The notes beneath the pieces were generated by a model. It made no database searches. It was not told the DNA's origin and saw nothing but the letters and a program-made list of their open reading frames with translations. A DNA stretch of 64,000 bases from Pedobacter sp. BAL39. Its GTDB lineage: Bacteria; Bacteroidota; Bacteroidia; Sphingobacteriales; Sphingobacteriaceae. The stretch's first letter is position 1. Every line of letters begins with the position of its first letter. The position numbers and the translations under genes were made by a program. Positions 50,677 to 59,632 of this stretch are shown piece after piece. The DNA is taken from positions 1 through 64,000 of the forward strand of contig NZ_ABCM01000025.1 of the NCBI RefSeq assembly GCF_000170795.1, read 5' to 3'.

Positions 50677-51948
50677 CTACTTTTTGAGGGTATTCATCGT
50701 GCTGTAACCGATGAGCTCCTCCCATCGGGCGCCGGGTCTGCGGTAATAAACGAAGATCTGGTAGTTGTTCTCCGTCTCGAAAAAAGAGCCTTCAAATACG
50801 GTCTGGTCCACTTTTCCGGTTTGCTGGTCCTGCCATACATATTTGTAATCGTACAGACCTTGTTTTAACCTGATATTGCCCAGAAAACGCTTCTTTGAGG
50901 CATCATAGGTCAGCCTGCTGGACTCCTCAAGGGTATAGTTGTTGAAACGGCCTACCACAAAAGCTATCCCGTTTGTCGCAGGCGGCGGCGCATTCAGGCT
51001 GAACTGTACATCCGCATAATCGCTGTCCGTATCATTGTTCCTGCCATCCTGATTTCTGATGAAGAAGTTGCCATTTTCGTCAAACTGGTTGGTGTACTTG
51101 GCCGTGTTGCGGTTGACGTCAGTGAAGAGCAGCACATCAATGTTGTTGCTTTCCCTTATGATGTCATGCACATTTTCAGCTTTGTAGCGGAAGCTGCGGA
51201 AGTCAAATTTGCGAAACTCAGAGCCAGCGGGAAAATCATTCGCATTCAGCTCGTTAAATACCAATGCCCCGTTCCTGATGAAAGGAGGTGTGGTGTTGAG
51301 TTTTGCCGTTTGAGGAATGCCGTTCTGCATGACCACCGACTTGAGCGTCTGCGCAGGGTTTTGCAGCTGACTGGTCTGATTGATGGTAAAGTCAATTTTC
51401 TGATTGCTGAACCTGGTCGACACGTCGGAGCTGGGGGCTACCGTCATGCCAATGCTCACTTGGTTGTCCACGACATAAAAGCGTTGCGAGATGACGGGTT
51501 TTTGCTGATTGCCATCTTCATAGATCTTCAAAAGATAGTTTCCGGCAATCTTGGGTTTAATCTGCGCATTGGGCAGCGTCAGGGTATAATTGGTAAACTG
51601 TTGAAGTGTACCGAAAGAATATTTGTAATCATTGATGCGGTCGTCGGAAAGTCCCTCCAGATAATCCAGCGTGGATAGGCGGGACGACTTCCAGTCGGAC
51701 GTGCAGTGTTCAATCGTATACCAGTAGATTTTACTGCCTCCATTGAGGTCATCAAAAGAGAATAAAAGCTGTTCCCTGCTATTCAGGGGTAACACGGGAA
51801 GCGACTGTTCTTTCTGCGTGTTGTAACACTGCACCGTTTTGATGTTAGGCAGGTATACCTTGTTATCGTATACAAATTGCCGCTCCTGTGAAACGGCAAC
51901 CTGTATGCTGAACAACAGCACGAGAAAGAAAGTGCTTATCCTGATCAT
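50677..51948 (-). CDS. type IX secretion system plug-domain protein (DUF5103)
   Basis: 423 residues with a signal peptide (about 1-20, ending VAVSQ). DUF5103, the family of the Plug protein that closes the SprA translocon of the type IX secretion system in Flavobacterium. Visible motifs: IYWYTIEHCTSDWKSSRLSTLDYLEGL, NYTLTLPN, GNYLLKIYEDG, and a C-terminal beta-rich part (QGLYDYKYVWQDQQTGK, NYQIFVYYRRPGARWEELIGYSTMN). Periplasmic or outer-membrane associated. Its ATG directly precedes the stop of the ABC-F gene upstream with no gap, so the two are translationally coupled. Implies a T9SS in this organism; no other T9SS gene is in the window. Confidence 0.87.
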   Translation of the reverse strand: MIRISTFFLVLLFSIQVAVSQERQFVYDNKVYLPNIKTVQCYNTQKEQSLPVLPLNSREQLLFSFDDLNGGSKIYWYTIEHCTSDWKSSRLSTLDYLEGLSDDRINDYKYSFGTLQQFTNYTLTLPNAQIKPKIAGNYLLKIYEDGNQQKPVISQRFYVVDNQVSIGMTVAPSSDVSTRFSNQKIDFTINQTSQLQNPAQTLKSVVMQNGIPQTAKLNTTPPFIRNGALVFNELNANDFPAGSEFRKFDFRSFRYKAENVHDIIRESNNIDVLLFTDVNRNTAKYTNQFDENGNFFIRNQDGRNNDTDSDYADVQFSLNAPPPATNGIAFVVGRFNNYTLEESSRLTYDASKKRFLGNIRLKQGLYDYKYVWQDQQTGKVDQTVFEGSFFETENNYQIFVYYRRPGARWEELIGYSTMNTLKK

Positions 51949-53865
51949 CTATTTGCTTTCGAGTTCCATAATATCCGCTGCGAGCGCTTCCCATTTATTC
52001 TGGGCTTCATCTAGCTGATGTTTGGCATTTACATAATTTTTATTGGCTTCAGCAAGCTTGCCTGCATTGGAGTAGACGTTCTCATCAGCAATCTCGGCTT
52101 CAACAGTTTTCACCTTTTGCTCAAGCTCAGCAATCTCCGCTTCAATTTTTTTCAATTGTTCGTTCAGCTTTTTCAATTGCTGCTGATTGTTGGGGGATGC
52201 TTTCTCCTCAACAACGACTTTTTTCACTTCCTTGTCCGGACGTACAGGGATGCTGGAAGGTGCCGCAGGCGGTCTTTTGCTGTTCCACTCTTCGTATTCC
52301 GCGTAAGTACCCGGATATTCCTTGATGTCCTTATCTTCAATGAACCAGATCTTATTGGCTACGTTGTCCAGGAAATACCTGTCGTGGGATACTGCAATGA
52401 AAGTGCCTTCATACTGCGTCAATGCCTGAATGAGGATGTTGACCGACTGGATGTCAAGGTGGTTGGTCGGCTCATCGAGAATCAAGAAGTTGGAATCTGT
52501 GGTCAGTGATTTCGCCAGTGCTACCCTCGACTTCTCTCCTCCGGAAAGGACACGTATTTTCTTGAACACATCATCCCCCGTGAAAAGGAAACAACCCAGG
52601 ATGCCCCGCAACTCCGTGTCGGTATGTTTTGGCGCAAAGGCCTGCAGTTCTTCTAATATCGTGTTGTCCAGGTGAAGGGACTCCAGCTGGTGCTGCGCAA
52701 AGAAGGTGGTGCTTACGTTGTGTCCGGTTTCACATTTACCGTCAAAAGATTCTGCTCCGGCGATGATGCGGAGCAGGGTAGACTTACCCTTACCATTGGC
52801 ACCGATCAATGCAATTTTATCGCCTTTTTCAATCAAACCATCGGCGTTCTCCAGAATCTCGATGTTCGGGTAGCTTTTTGTTGCCTCTTCCACACGAATC
52901 ACGTGGCGGCCAGAAGGTTTGGAGAATTTAAACTGGAAGTTTACCGTTGGATTGTCGTCATCTACATCTTCCACGCGCTCCATCTTATCCAGGGCTTTCA
53001 TCCTTGATTGTGCCATTTTTGCTTTGGATGCTTTGGCCCTGAAGCGCTCAATCAGGCGTTCTTCCTGTTTGATCTTGGCCTGCTGGTTTTTAAATTCTCC
53101 TTTCTGGATCTCACCGCGCAGGGCTTTCTCCTCCAGGTAGAAGCTGTAGTTTCCGGCATAAGGTGTCAGCTTTCCTTTGCGCGATTCCACAATGCGGTTC
53201 ACCACCTTGTCCAGGAAATACCTGTCGTGGGATACAATCACAATCGCCCCTTCAAAACCCATCAGGTAGGTCTCCAGCCACTTGATGGAGGGTAAGTCCA
53301 TGTGGTTGGTCGGCTCATCCAGTAGCAGGATGTCTGGGGTCTGCAACAGGATTTTTGCCAGCATCACCCGCATGCGCCATCCTCCGGAGAAGGTGTTCAG
53401 CGGCCTGTGCTGATCCTGGGTGCTGAAACCCAGACCTGCAAGGATCTCATTTGCGCGGTACTCGATGTTGTAACCATCCAGCGCCTCAAATTCCTGTTGC
53501 TTATCGCTCAGCTTATTCAGTACTTCTTCCGAATAGTCGGTTTCAATCTTTTTGAGTAGTTCTTCAATTTCATCATGCAGCTGGTTCTGGCGCTCAAAGG
53601 CCTCCATCGCTACGTGCAAAATGCTATGGTGTGAGTCGTAGGAAAGTAAATCCTGGTTCAGGTAACCGATTTTGAGGTCTTTCGACATCGAAACCGTTCC
53701 CGAAGAAGGGCCGTATTCTCCGACAATAATTTTTAAAAGTGTGGATTTTCCCGTTCCGTTGGCACCGATCAGTCCAATTCTCTCGCCTGGTTTAATGTGC
53801 CAGTTTGCCTCGTCGTATAAAGCTCTGGAGCCTATCAGGAATGTTAAGTCGTTTATTGAAATCAT
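51949..53865 (-). CDS. ABC-F family ATPase (Uup/YdiF-type)
   Basis: 638-residue soluble protein with two ATP-binding cassettes and no membrane domain; ABC-F proteins act on the ribosome. Cassette one: Walker A GANGTGKST (about 35), signature TFSGGWRMRV, Walker B LLLDEPTNHMDL. A charged linker follows (about 245-300, arm and P-site-interacting region, with RFRAKASKAKMAQSRMKAL). Cassette two: GANGKGKST, LSGGEKSRVALA, FLILDEPTNHLDI. The C-terminal 90 residues are a Lys/Glu coiled coil, as in Uup. First gene of the minus-strand cluster, with a -7 box 7 nt before the ATG. Confidence 0.93.
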   Translation of the reverse strand: MISINDLTFLIGSRALYDEANWHIKPGERIGLIGANGTGKSTLLKIIVGEYGPSSGTVSMSKDLKIGYLNQDLLSYDSHHSILHVAMEAFERQNQLHDEIEELLKKIETDYSEEVLNKLSDKQQEFEALDGYNIEYRANEILAGLGFSTQDQHRPLNTFSGGWRMRVMLAKILLQTPDILLLDEPTNHMDLPSIKWLETYLMGFEGAIVIVSHDRYFLDKVVNRIVESRKGKLTPYAGNYSFYLEEKALRGEIQKGEFKNQQAKIKQEERLIERFRAKASKAKMAQSRMKALDKMERVEDVDDDNPTVNFQFKFSKPSGRHVIRVEEATKSYPNIEILENADGLIEKGDKIALIGANGKGKSTLLRIIAGAESFDGKCETGHNVSTTFFAQHQLESLHLDNTILEELQAFAPKHTDTELRGILGCFLFTGDDVFKKIRVLSGGEKSRVALAKSLTTDSNFLILDEPTNHLDIQSVNILIQALTQYEGTFIAVSHDRYFLDNVANKIWFIEDKDIKEYPGTYAEYEEWNSKRPPAAPSSIPVRPDKEVKKVVVEEKASPNNQQQLKKLNEQLKKIEAEIAELEQKVKTVEAEIADENVYSNAGKLAEANKNYVNAKHQLDEAQNKWEALAADIMELESK

Positions 53866-53872
53866 TTGGCCG

Positions 53873-53880
53873 CAAAAATA
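53873..53880 (-). promoter_or_regulatory. -7 box next to the ABC-F start
   Basis: Minus-strand TATTTTTG, full match, ending 7 nt before the ATG at 53865. Predicts almost no 5' leader. Confidence 0.45.
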
Positions 53881-53965
53881 CGATTTTGTTTGCTTTTGGA
53901 GGGTATATTATTATTGGCACAGCGCGGTTTTTATTTTTATTGCTAGGGTTATTCGGGAAACTGTG

Positions 53966-53973
53966 TACTTTTG
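53966..53973 (+). promoter_or_regulatory. -7 box for pyrD
   Basis: TACTTTTG, full match, 82 nt upstream of the ATG. ATTG ending 23 bp further up may be the -33 element, wider than usual. Confidence 0.4.
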
Positions 53974-54055
53974 CCCTTCAGCGCAGCAGATTGTTGAGTT
54001 TTTAAGGATAGCCTGACGCGCTTAGTCCATTCTAAAAACGTTTTATACCTTTCAG

Positions 54056-55084
54056 ATGTATCGTCTTATTAAGCCCTTGTTCTTTCAGTTTGATCCAGAA
54101 AAAGTACACCACTTTGTGGTGACACAGTTAAATTGGTTTCATGACCACTTTCCACTGGGGAAAACCATGCTGCGCAGCAGCTTTGATGTCAACATCAAAG
54201 GCCTGGAGCGTGAGGTGTTCGGCATTAAGTTTAAAAACCCTGTGGGCCTTGCTGCCGGATTTGATAAAAACGGAGAATATATTGAAGCGCTGAGCGACCT
54301 GGGCTTTGGTTTTATAGAAGTGGGTACGGTAACGCCACTCCCTCAACCGGGAAATGATCAGCCAAGGATGTTCCGCCTGCAGGAAGACAGCGCCATCATC
54401 AACAGGATGGGCTTCAACAACAAAGGGGTGGATACGCTTGCTGAGCGCCTGCGCCTGCTGAAAAGTAAAGACAGCGACATCGTGATCGGTGGTAACATCG
54501 GTAAAAACAAAAATACACCCAATGAAGAGGCGGTAAATGACTACATCAAATGTTTCGACAGGTTGTTCGATGTAGTGGATTATTTTGTAGTGAACGTGAG
54601 TTCCCCAAATACGCCGGGACTGCGGGCTTTGCAGGAAAAAGAGCCTTTAATGCACATTCTGAATACCCTGCAGCAGCGCAACCAGAAAGACGGCATCTCC
54701 CGCCCGATCCTGCTGAAGATTGCACCGGACCTGACCAATGAGCAGTTGGACGATATCGTCGAGATCGTCATGGAAACCGGCATCGCCGGAGTGATTGCCA
54801 CCAATACAACCATCGACAGAACGGGGCTTCATACTAAAGAATCAGTATTGAATGAGGCGGGTGGACTTAGCGGAAAACCTTTGACCAAACGATCTACGGA
54901 AGTAGTCCGTTATCTGTCTGAGAAATCAAATAAAGCTTTTCCAATCATCGGGGTAGGAGGAATTCATTCTCCCGAAGATGCGAAGGAGAAACTGGACGCC
55001 GGTGCGTCGCTGGTGCAGTTGTATACGGGTTTCATCTACGAAGGGCCAGGTATCGTCAAAAGAATTTGTAAGGCGCTGGTATAA
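54056..55084 (+). CDS. pyrD: dihydroorotate dehydrogenase (quinone), class 2
   Basis: Fourth step of pyrimidine synthesis; oxidises dihydroorotate to orotate with FMN and passes electrons to quinone. 342 residues. The N-terminal amphipathic helices (LIKPLFFQFDPEKVHHFVVTQL) mark the membrane-associated class 2. FMN-barrel motifs: NPVGLAAGFDKNGE, GFIEVGTVTPLPQPGNDQPRMFRL, INRMGFNNKG, VNVSSPNTPGLR with the catalytic Ser in NVSSPNT, and the final phosphate-binding IGVGGIHSPEDA plus LYTGFIYEGP. Monocistronic. Confidence 0.96.
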   Translation: MYRLIKPLFFQFDPEKVHHFVVTQLNWFHDHFPLGKTMLRSSFDVNIKGLEREVFGIKFKNPVGLAAGFDKNGEYIEALSDLGFGFIEVGTVTPLPQPGNDQPRMFRLQEDSAIINRMGFNNKGVDTLAERLRLLKSKDSDIVIGGNIGKNKNTPNEEAVNDYIKCFDRLFDVVDYFVVNVSSPNTPGLRALQEKEPLMHILNTLQQRNQKDGISRPILLKIAPDLTNEQLDDIVEIVMETGIAGVIATNTTIDRTGLHTKESVLNEAGGLSGKPLTKRSTEVVRYLSEKSNKAFPIIGVGGIHSPEDAKEKLDAGASLVQLYTGFIYEGPGIVKRICKALV

Positions 55085-55350
55085 TATCAACCGCTTAATG
55101 CTCATGTCAGGCAGGGTCTGATTTCTTAATACGTCGTTATGGGCTCGTTTGGGGTCTATGTGCTACTGAATATCCGTTGTGGATGCTTTTGAAGGCGTTT
55201 TTATGGGCTCTGGCCCACCAAATCGCGAACCAATGGCTACGTGGTGGCTACGCAATGGCTATCCAGTAGCGAAAAAGGTGCGAAGGAGCACCGGACAAGG
55301 ACTAGTCAAACTGGAGCATTGGGACGGATCAGCACCACAATCTAATGCAT

Positions 55351-55386
55351 AAAAAAAGACCTTTGAATGAACAAAGGTCTTTTTTT
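55351..55386. terminator. strong bidirectional terminator
   Basis: A-run, GACCTTTG, loop AATGAA, CAAAGGTC and a T-run: a 15-bp stem. It follows the 58-residue protein gene on the minus strand (17 bp after its stop) and can also end pyrD transcripts. Confidence 0.88.
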
Positions 55387-55403
55387 ATGTCTTTAACAAA
55401 AAC

Positions 55404-55580
55404 TTATGCTTTCGCAGTCAGTTGATCTAAGATCGCGTTGTTTTTAGCCAATTGATCTTTAGTAGATTGTTTAGAACGGCTTCCCAATTCGATGTTGGTA
55501 GCTAATTTCAAGTTTTTCACATCTAATTTTGCGAAAGTCTTATTTCTTCTGTCTTTTCTTTTTAATCTAGTTACTGCCAT
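55404..55580 (-). CDS. 58-residue basic protein, conserved-looking, unknown role
   Basis: ATG at 55580 to TAA at 55404. The product starts MAVTRLKRKDRRNKTFAKLD and ends AILDQLTAKA. The N-terminus is strongly basic (six Arg/Lys in the first fourteen residues), like ribosomal or RNA-binding proteins, and the rest is a likely helix. Codons are those of well-expressed genes (few rare ones), and a strong terminator follows. It begins 39 bp after the tRNA-Cys gene on the same strand, so it may be cotranscribed with it. I cannot name the family with certainty; similar small proteins are annotated as hypothetical in Sphingobacteria. Confidence 0.75.
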   Translation of the reverse strand: MAVTRLKRKDRRNKTFAKLDVKNLKLATNIELGSRSKQSTKDQLAKNNAILDQLTAKA

Positions 55581-55619
55581 GGTTTAACCCTTTATATTTT
55601 AATTTATTTAATAAATCTG

Positions 55620-55690
55620 AGGTCGAGAGCGGATTCGAACCGCTGTAGGAGGTTTTGCAGACCTCTGCCTAGCCACTCGGCCACTCGACC
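55620..55690 (-). tRNA. tRNA-Cys (GCA)
   Basis: 71 nt. Acceptor stem GGTCGAG/CTCGACC, D arm GCCG..GGC, anticodon stem GAGGT/ACCTC with loop CTGCAAA (anticodon GCA), T arm AGCGG-TTCGAAT-CCGCT, discriminator base U73, a Cys identity element. CCA is not encoded. Probably the only tRNA in the window. Confidence 0.96.
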
Positions 55691-55738
55691 TGTTGAAATT
55701 CAGGACGCAAAAATAGTAATAATATCTTACTATGCAAT

Positions 55739-56488
55739 TTATTTGTTCAAATTTCTGCTAATATCTGCGCATAGTATTGCAGCACAAATAGCTACGTTTA
55801 AAGATTCTGCCGCGCCAACTCTCGGAATTGTGACCGGATGGGTGATGAGCTTCATGATTTCCGGAGAAATTCCCTGACCCTCGTTGCCCAATATCACCAG
55901 TCCCTCGGTACCCCAGCCGCCTTCATAAATGCTTTTGCCGTCCAGCACTGCTCCAAATACTGGCACGGGAGTATTGCTCAACAATGGGGCGAGGTCAGTA
56001 TAGTACACTTTCAGCCTGCTGAGGGAACCCATGGTCGCCTGTACCGTCTTCGGATTGTAGACCTCCACAGTATGCGGTGAGCAGATGATCTGCCTGAAAC
56101 CGAACCATTCAGCCGTACGGATGATCGTCCCCAGGTTCCCGGGATCCTGCACATCGTCCAGTACCAGCGAGAAGTTTCCTTTCAGCAGTTCGATGTCCAG
56201 CCCAGAGGTTTTTGGAATGTTCACCAGCGCAAGGATACCTTGTGGCGTCTGTAATGTACTAATCTTCTCCAGTTCGGCGTTGTTTACTTCAAATAACTTT
56301 ATATTTGCCGGTAAACTGGGTAATAAAGATTGATATTGAGCCAGATAGTAGATGCTGTGAACCTGGTAAGAAGATTGAATAAACTCTGCAATAGATTTTA
56401 TACCTTCAATAATAAATATCCCATTTTCTTTGCGGTACTTTTTTTGATGTAACGATTTTATAAAACTGATCTGAGATTTTGAAAGCAT
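55739..56488 (-). CDS. TrmH/SpoU-family RNA 2'-O-methyltransferase
   Basis: SAM-dependent methyltransferase with the knotted SPOUT fold. 249 residues: an N-terminal L30e-like substrate-binding part (about 1-95, SKSQISFIKSLHQKKYRKENGIFIIEGIKSI) and the catalytic part with the three SpoU motifs: LVLDDVQDPGNLGTIIRTAEWFG, LVILGNEGQGISPEIM, and VTIPRVGAAESLNVAICAAILCADI. It is the RlmB-like, rRNA-modifying type; the exact target is unknown. Its start overlaps the divergent tamL-like start by ten bases. Confidence 0.92.
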   Translation of the reverse strand: MLSKSQISFIKSLHQKKYRKENGIFIIEGIKSIAEFIQSSYQVHSIYYLAQYQSLLPSLPANIKLFEVNNAELEKISTLQTPQGILALVNIPKTSGLDIELLKGNFSLVLDDVQDPGNLGTIIRTAEWFGFRQIICSPHTVEVYNPKTVQATMGSLSRLKVYYTDLAPLLSNTPVPVFGAVLDGKSIYEGGWGTEGLVILGNEGQGISPEIMKLITHPVTIPRVGAAESLNVAICAAILCADISRNLNK

Positions 56489-58905
56489 ACAATAACTTTA
56501 AAAAGAATTTCCAATTTCCTGCAATATTACTACTTATTCTCGTTTTTGTCACCGCTTGTTCCTCAACAAAATATATTGCCGACTACCAGTCGATCGTCAA
56601 AGACGTACAAATTGACAGCATCAACAAGGATTTTGAAGAAGAGGCTTACAACTATATCCAGAAAGATATCCGTCCTTCTTCCAAGTTGGGGATCAATGTG
56701 TTAATCTATAACATGTTCAATACCAAAGACGGTCGCTATAAAACGAGTAACATCAAACCACTGGGAACACCGCCTCCGATCCTGGACAGCGCCCTGGTGG
56801 AAATCTCACGTAACCAGATTGAAAAATACCTGGTGAGCAAGGGTTATTTCATGGCGAAGGTTAAATCAAGTATTGAGGTAAAAAAGAAAAAAGCAGCGGT
56901 AAAGTTCTCCGCAGACCAGGGCCCCGAGTTTAAAATCAACAAGGTCGTCTACCAAATTCCGGATTCGAGTATAAAGGGGCTCTACCTTAGCCAGCGTGCG
57001 CTGGCTTCACACCTTAATGAAGGCATGCGCTACGATGATGACTCCCTGGCGCTGGAGCGCGATTACATCTATGAGACGATGAAGGGAAAAGGGTACTTTG
57101 ATTTCTCCAGACCCTACGTGAAATTCCTTGTGGACTCGAACCTAAACGCGAGCAAGGTCAATGTTACCCTGATCGTAGATGATCCCATAGACAAGCCGAA
57201 ACATGTCAAATACAATGTTGGAGAGTCCAATGTGGTCATTGCTCCAGACCCTGATGGTTTTCCGGATACCATCACCCTCAATAAAAGAATTTTCAAAGGC
57301 ATCAGGTATACCGACCTTTCCAAAAAGTTCCGTAGGAACCCGATTGTGCGCTACAACTTTTTACGTGAAGGAGAGCTATATAACATTGGCAATGAAAACG
57401 TTACGTACGACAGGCTCTACGACCTCAATGTTTTCAAAAATGTGAAGATCGACTATCAGAAGTCCAAAGACAGCACCACGGTGAACCCATTCATTCAGCT
57501 GATCCCACAAAAGATCATGAGTAACCGTGTAGAAGGAGAGATTCCTTTCAATGCTGGAACAGTAGGTTTTACGCTCAGCAATACCTACACAAACAACAAC
57601 CTTTTCCGGGGGGCTGAACGATTTGAGTTTCAGGTCAAAGGTGGTCTGCAGGCAAGGATAGGTCAGGGTAAGTCGATCTTCAATGACATCTATCAACGCG
57701 ACTTTTCCGTGAGTACCAGCCTTTCGGTGCCGCGACTGATGGTGCCCATCTTCTCCAAATATGTGACGGGAAAGACCGGTATGCCACATACCGTTTTTTC
57801 AGGTAGTTATGTTTACGCACTGCAGAAAGACTTTTTTAAACGCCGCGTGTTGCTGACCTCCCTTACTTATGAGTTTGTGGAAACGAAATCGAAATTGCAC
57901 TCCCTGACGCCAATCAACTTCGAATACCGCTTTGGTAACCTGTTATTTGACATCAATGACACGACGGGAGGAAATCAGGATATTGTCAACAATAACTTCT
58001 ATACGCTCCGTTTGCTGGACCGCCGGAACATCACCCTGGGCATCAAGTATACCTATTCCCTCAATGCCGACAAATTGTTGAGCAACAATAGTTTTGTGTA
58101 TTTCCGAGGGAACATTGATATGGCTGGAAACGGCCTTTATGGAATTTCAAGATTGATAGGCACCAACCCTAATCCAGACCAGGAAGATTATGCACAGATC
58201 CTGGGCTTACCTTTCAACCAATATGTCCGCCCTGAAGTGGATGTCCGCTGGTATAAAAGCCTGGGCTCTGAACGGCAGTTTGTGGCCCGTCTGAATACAG
58301 GAATCGGTTACGCGTATGGAAATTCCAATGAAATCCCTTTTGAGAAGCTTTTCTTCGCGGGAGGATCGTCAGGTATCCGTGCATGGCAGGCAAGGACGCT
58401 CGGTCCGGGAAATTATAACCGTGGGGAGAGTATCACCTCCGAGGATGCCCGCCGCAGGCTGTATGGGATTGACCAGCTGGGAGAGATGCATGTGGAGGCC
58501 AACCTGGAATATCGCTACCTGCTGACCAACAAGTTCTTTGGTGCCAAACTCCGTGGAGCATTCTTCCTGGATATGGGAAACATATGGAACATCTCTGCAG
58601 CAAAAACATTTGGTGATAACGCTGCTCCTGAATATTATTCGAAAACACGTTTTGACCTATCGAAACTGGGTAAGCAGATTGCCATCGGTACCGGTGCCGG
58701 TTTCAGGTATGATGTACAGTACTTTGTCTTCCGCTTTGATGTCGGCCTGAAATTAAAGGATCCTCAGTTTGAAGGATCCGACCAATGGGTCATCAGCAAA
58801 TTCCTTACTGGTGGAAAAGATTTTAAACGGGTGTATAACCTGGCCAACAGTCCTGATAACTACCGCTTTATCCAGTATAATTTCGGTATCGGGATGCCGT
58901 TCTAA
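56479..58905 (+). CDS. TamL-like (BamA/TamA-family) outer-membrane lipoprotein
   Basis: 808 residues. Starts at TTG 56479 (MKAYNNFKKNFQFPAILLLILVFVTACSSTKY), a lipobox with Cys28, so a lipidated protein; no ATG fits. POTRA-like repeats cover about residues 35-330 (KVVYQIPDSSIKGLY, EGELYNIGNENVTYDRLYDLNVFKNVKIDY), then a D15/Omp85 barrel from about 340 with FFAGGSSGIRAWQARTLGPG (the conserved lid-lock region) and the C-terminal strand ending NFGIGMPF. Lipidated TamA homologues (TamL) are characteristic of Bacteroidota and help insert outer-membrane proteins. TamB is not in the window. Confidence 0.88.
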   Translation: MKAYNNFKKNFQFPAILLLILVFVTACSSTKYIADYQSIVKDVQIDSINKDFEEEAYNYIQKDIRPSSKLGINVLIYNMFNTKDGRYKTSNIKPLGTPPPILDSALVEISRNQIEKYLVSKGYFMAKVKSSIEVKKKKAAVKFSADQGPEFKINKVVYQIPDSSIKGLYLSQRALASHLNEGMRYDDDSLALERDYIYETMKGKGYFDFSRPYVKFLVDSNLNASKVNVTLIVDDPIDKPKHVKYNVGESNVVIAPDPDGFPDTITLNKRIFKGIRYTDLSKKFRRNPIVRYNFLREGELYNIGNENVTYDRLYDLNVFKNVKIDYQKSKDSTTVNPFIQLIPQKIMSNRVEGEIPFNAGTVGFTLSNTYTNNNLFRGAERFEFQVKGGLQARIGQGKSIFNDIYQRDFSVSTSLSVPRLMVPIFSKYVTGKTGMPHTVFSGSYVYALQKDFFKRRVLLTSLTYEFVETKSKLHSLTPINFEYRFGNLLFDINDTTGGNQDIVNNNFYTLRLLDRRNITLGIKYTYSLNADKLLSNNSFVYFRGNIDMAGNGLYGISRLIGTNPNPDQEDYAQILGLPFNQYVRPEVDVRWYKSLGSERQFVARLNTGIGYAYGNSNEIPFEKLFFAGGSSGIRAWQARTLGPGNYNRGESITSEDARRRLYGIDQLGEMHVEANLEYRYLLTNKFFGAKLRGAFFLDMGNIWNISAAKTFGDNAAPEYYSKTRFDLSKLGKQIAIGTGAGFRYDVQYFVFRFDVGLKLKDPQFEGSDQWVISKFLTGGKDFKRVYNLANSPDNYRFIQYNFGIGMPF

Positions 58906-59044
58906 TTCAATGGGTGGTAGTATGCTGATCTCTGATCGTCTGCTCATCTGATGAGCTTTTCGATGCTTAAATTGATGACCTGGTTACTGCTCTAGTGCCT
59001 GGGTTATTGCCTTGGTCAGCTGATTGTACCTTACTGCGGAACTT

Positions 59045-59575
59045 CTAGAACATATTCTTCAATCCGTCAAATACGGTCTCAAAAAATGTAGATACATTCA
59101 GTCCGTTGCTGTGGTTGAAGTAAAAGAAGACCAACATGAGGATAACGGCCACAATGATGAATTTGCGGAAGGCAAATGCCAGGAAAATAACTACGACAGG
59201 AAATAGGATCAGCCACAAGCTGTTGATGGTGTAGGGGTTCAGTGTTCCGTCTTTTTTATACACATAGAGCAGTTTGCTGTGGGTACCCTTATCATTCTGA
59301 TGTTTCAGGTACACAAATGCCGAGCGCTCCAGCTGAAGCGGTAACACTGCAATACCGCCATGAAAGTTCACCGGCTGTGTAAACCCGCTGACGGTAAAGG
59401 TATATTGTCCGTTAATGTTTTCTAAAGGGTTCTCTAATGAGTCTGCGGCGATGATTGCCAGCTTACTGTTTTTCAATAAACTTTCTTTAACAATGAAATT
59501 GTTAATGTCTGCATTTTGTGCAAAACCTGAAACACCAATGAGGGAAAGCAGCAGCAGGAAGAATATCGGTTTCAT
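59045..59575 (-). CDS. hypothetical exported protein with C-terminal membrane helices
   Basis: 176 residues with a signal peptide (about 1-19, ending GFAQ), a soluble beta-rich middle (about 20-118, with GQYTFTVSGFTQPVNFHGGIAVLPLQLERSAFVYLKHQ) and two adjacent hydrophobic helices (about 119-155, SLWLILFPVVVIFLAFAFRKFIIVAVILMLVFFYF). The layout suggests a periplasmic domain anchored in the inner membrane. I do not recognise the family. It lies 57 bp downstream of tspO on the same strand. Confidence 0.65.
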   Translation of the reverse strand: MKPIFFLLLLSLIGVSGFAQNADINNFIVKESLLKNSKLAIIAADSLENPLENINGQYTFTVSGFTQPVNFHGGIAVLPLQLERSAFVYLKHQNDKGTHSKLLYVYKKDGTLNPYTINSLWLILFPVVVIFLAFAFRKFIIVAVILMLVFFYFNHSNGLNVSTFFETVFDGLKNMF

Positions 59576-59632
59576 TAGGTACGTTATTTTCGTTAATTTT
59601 TATGATGCGTTTGACTTCCCAAATGTAATAAA

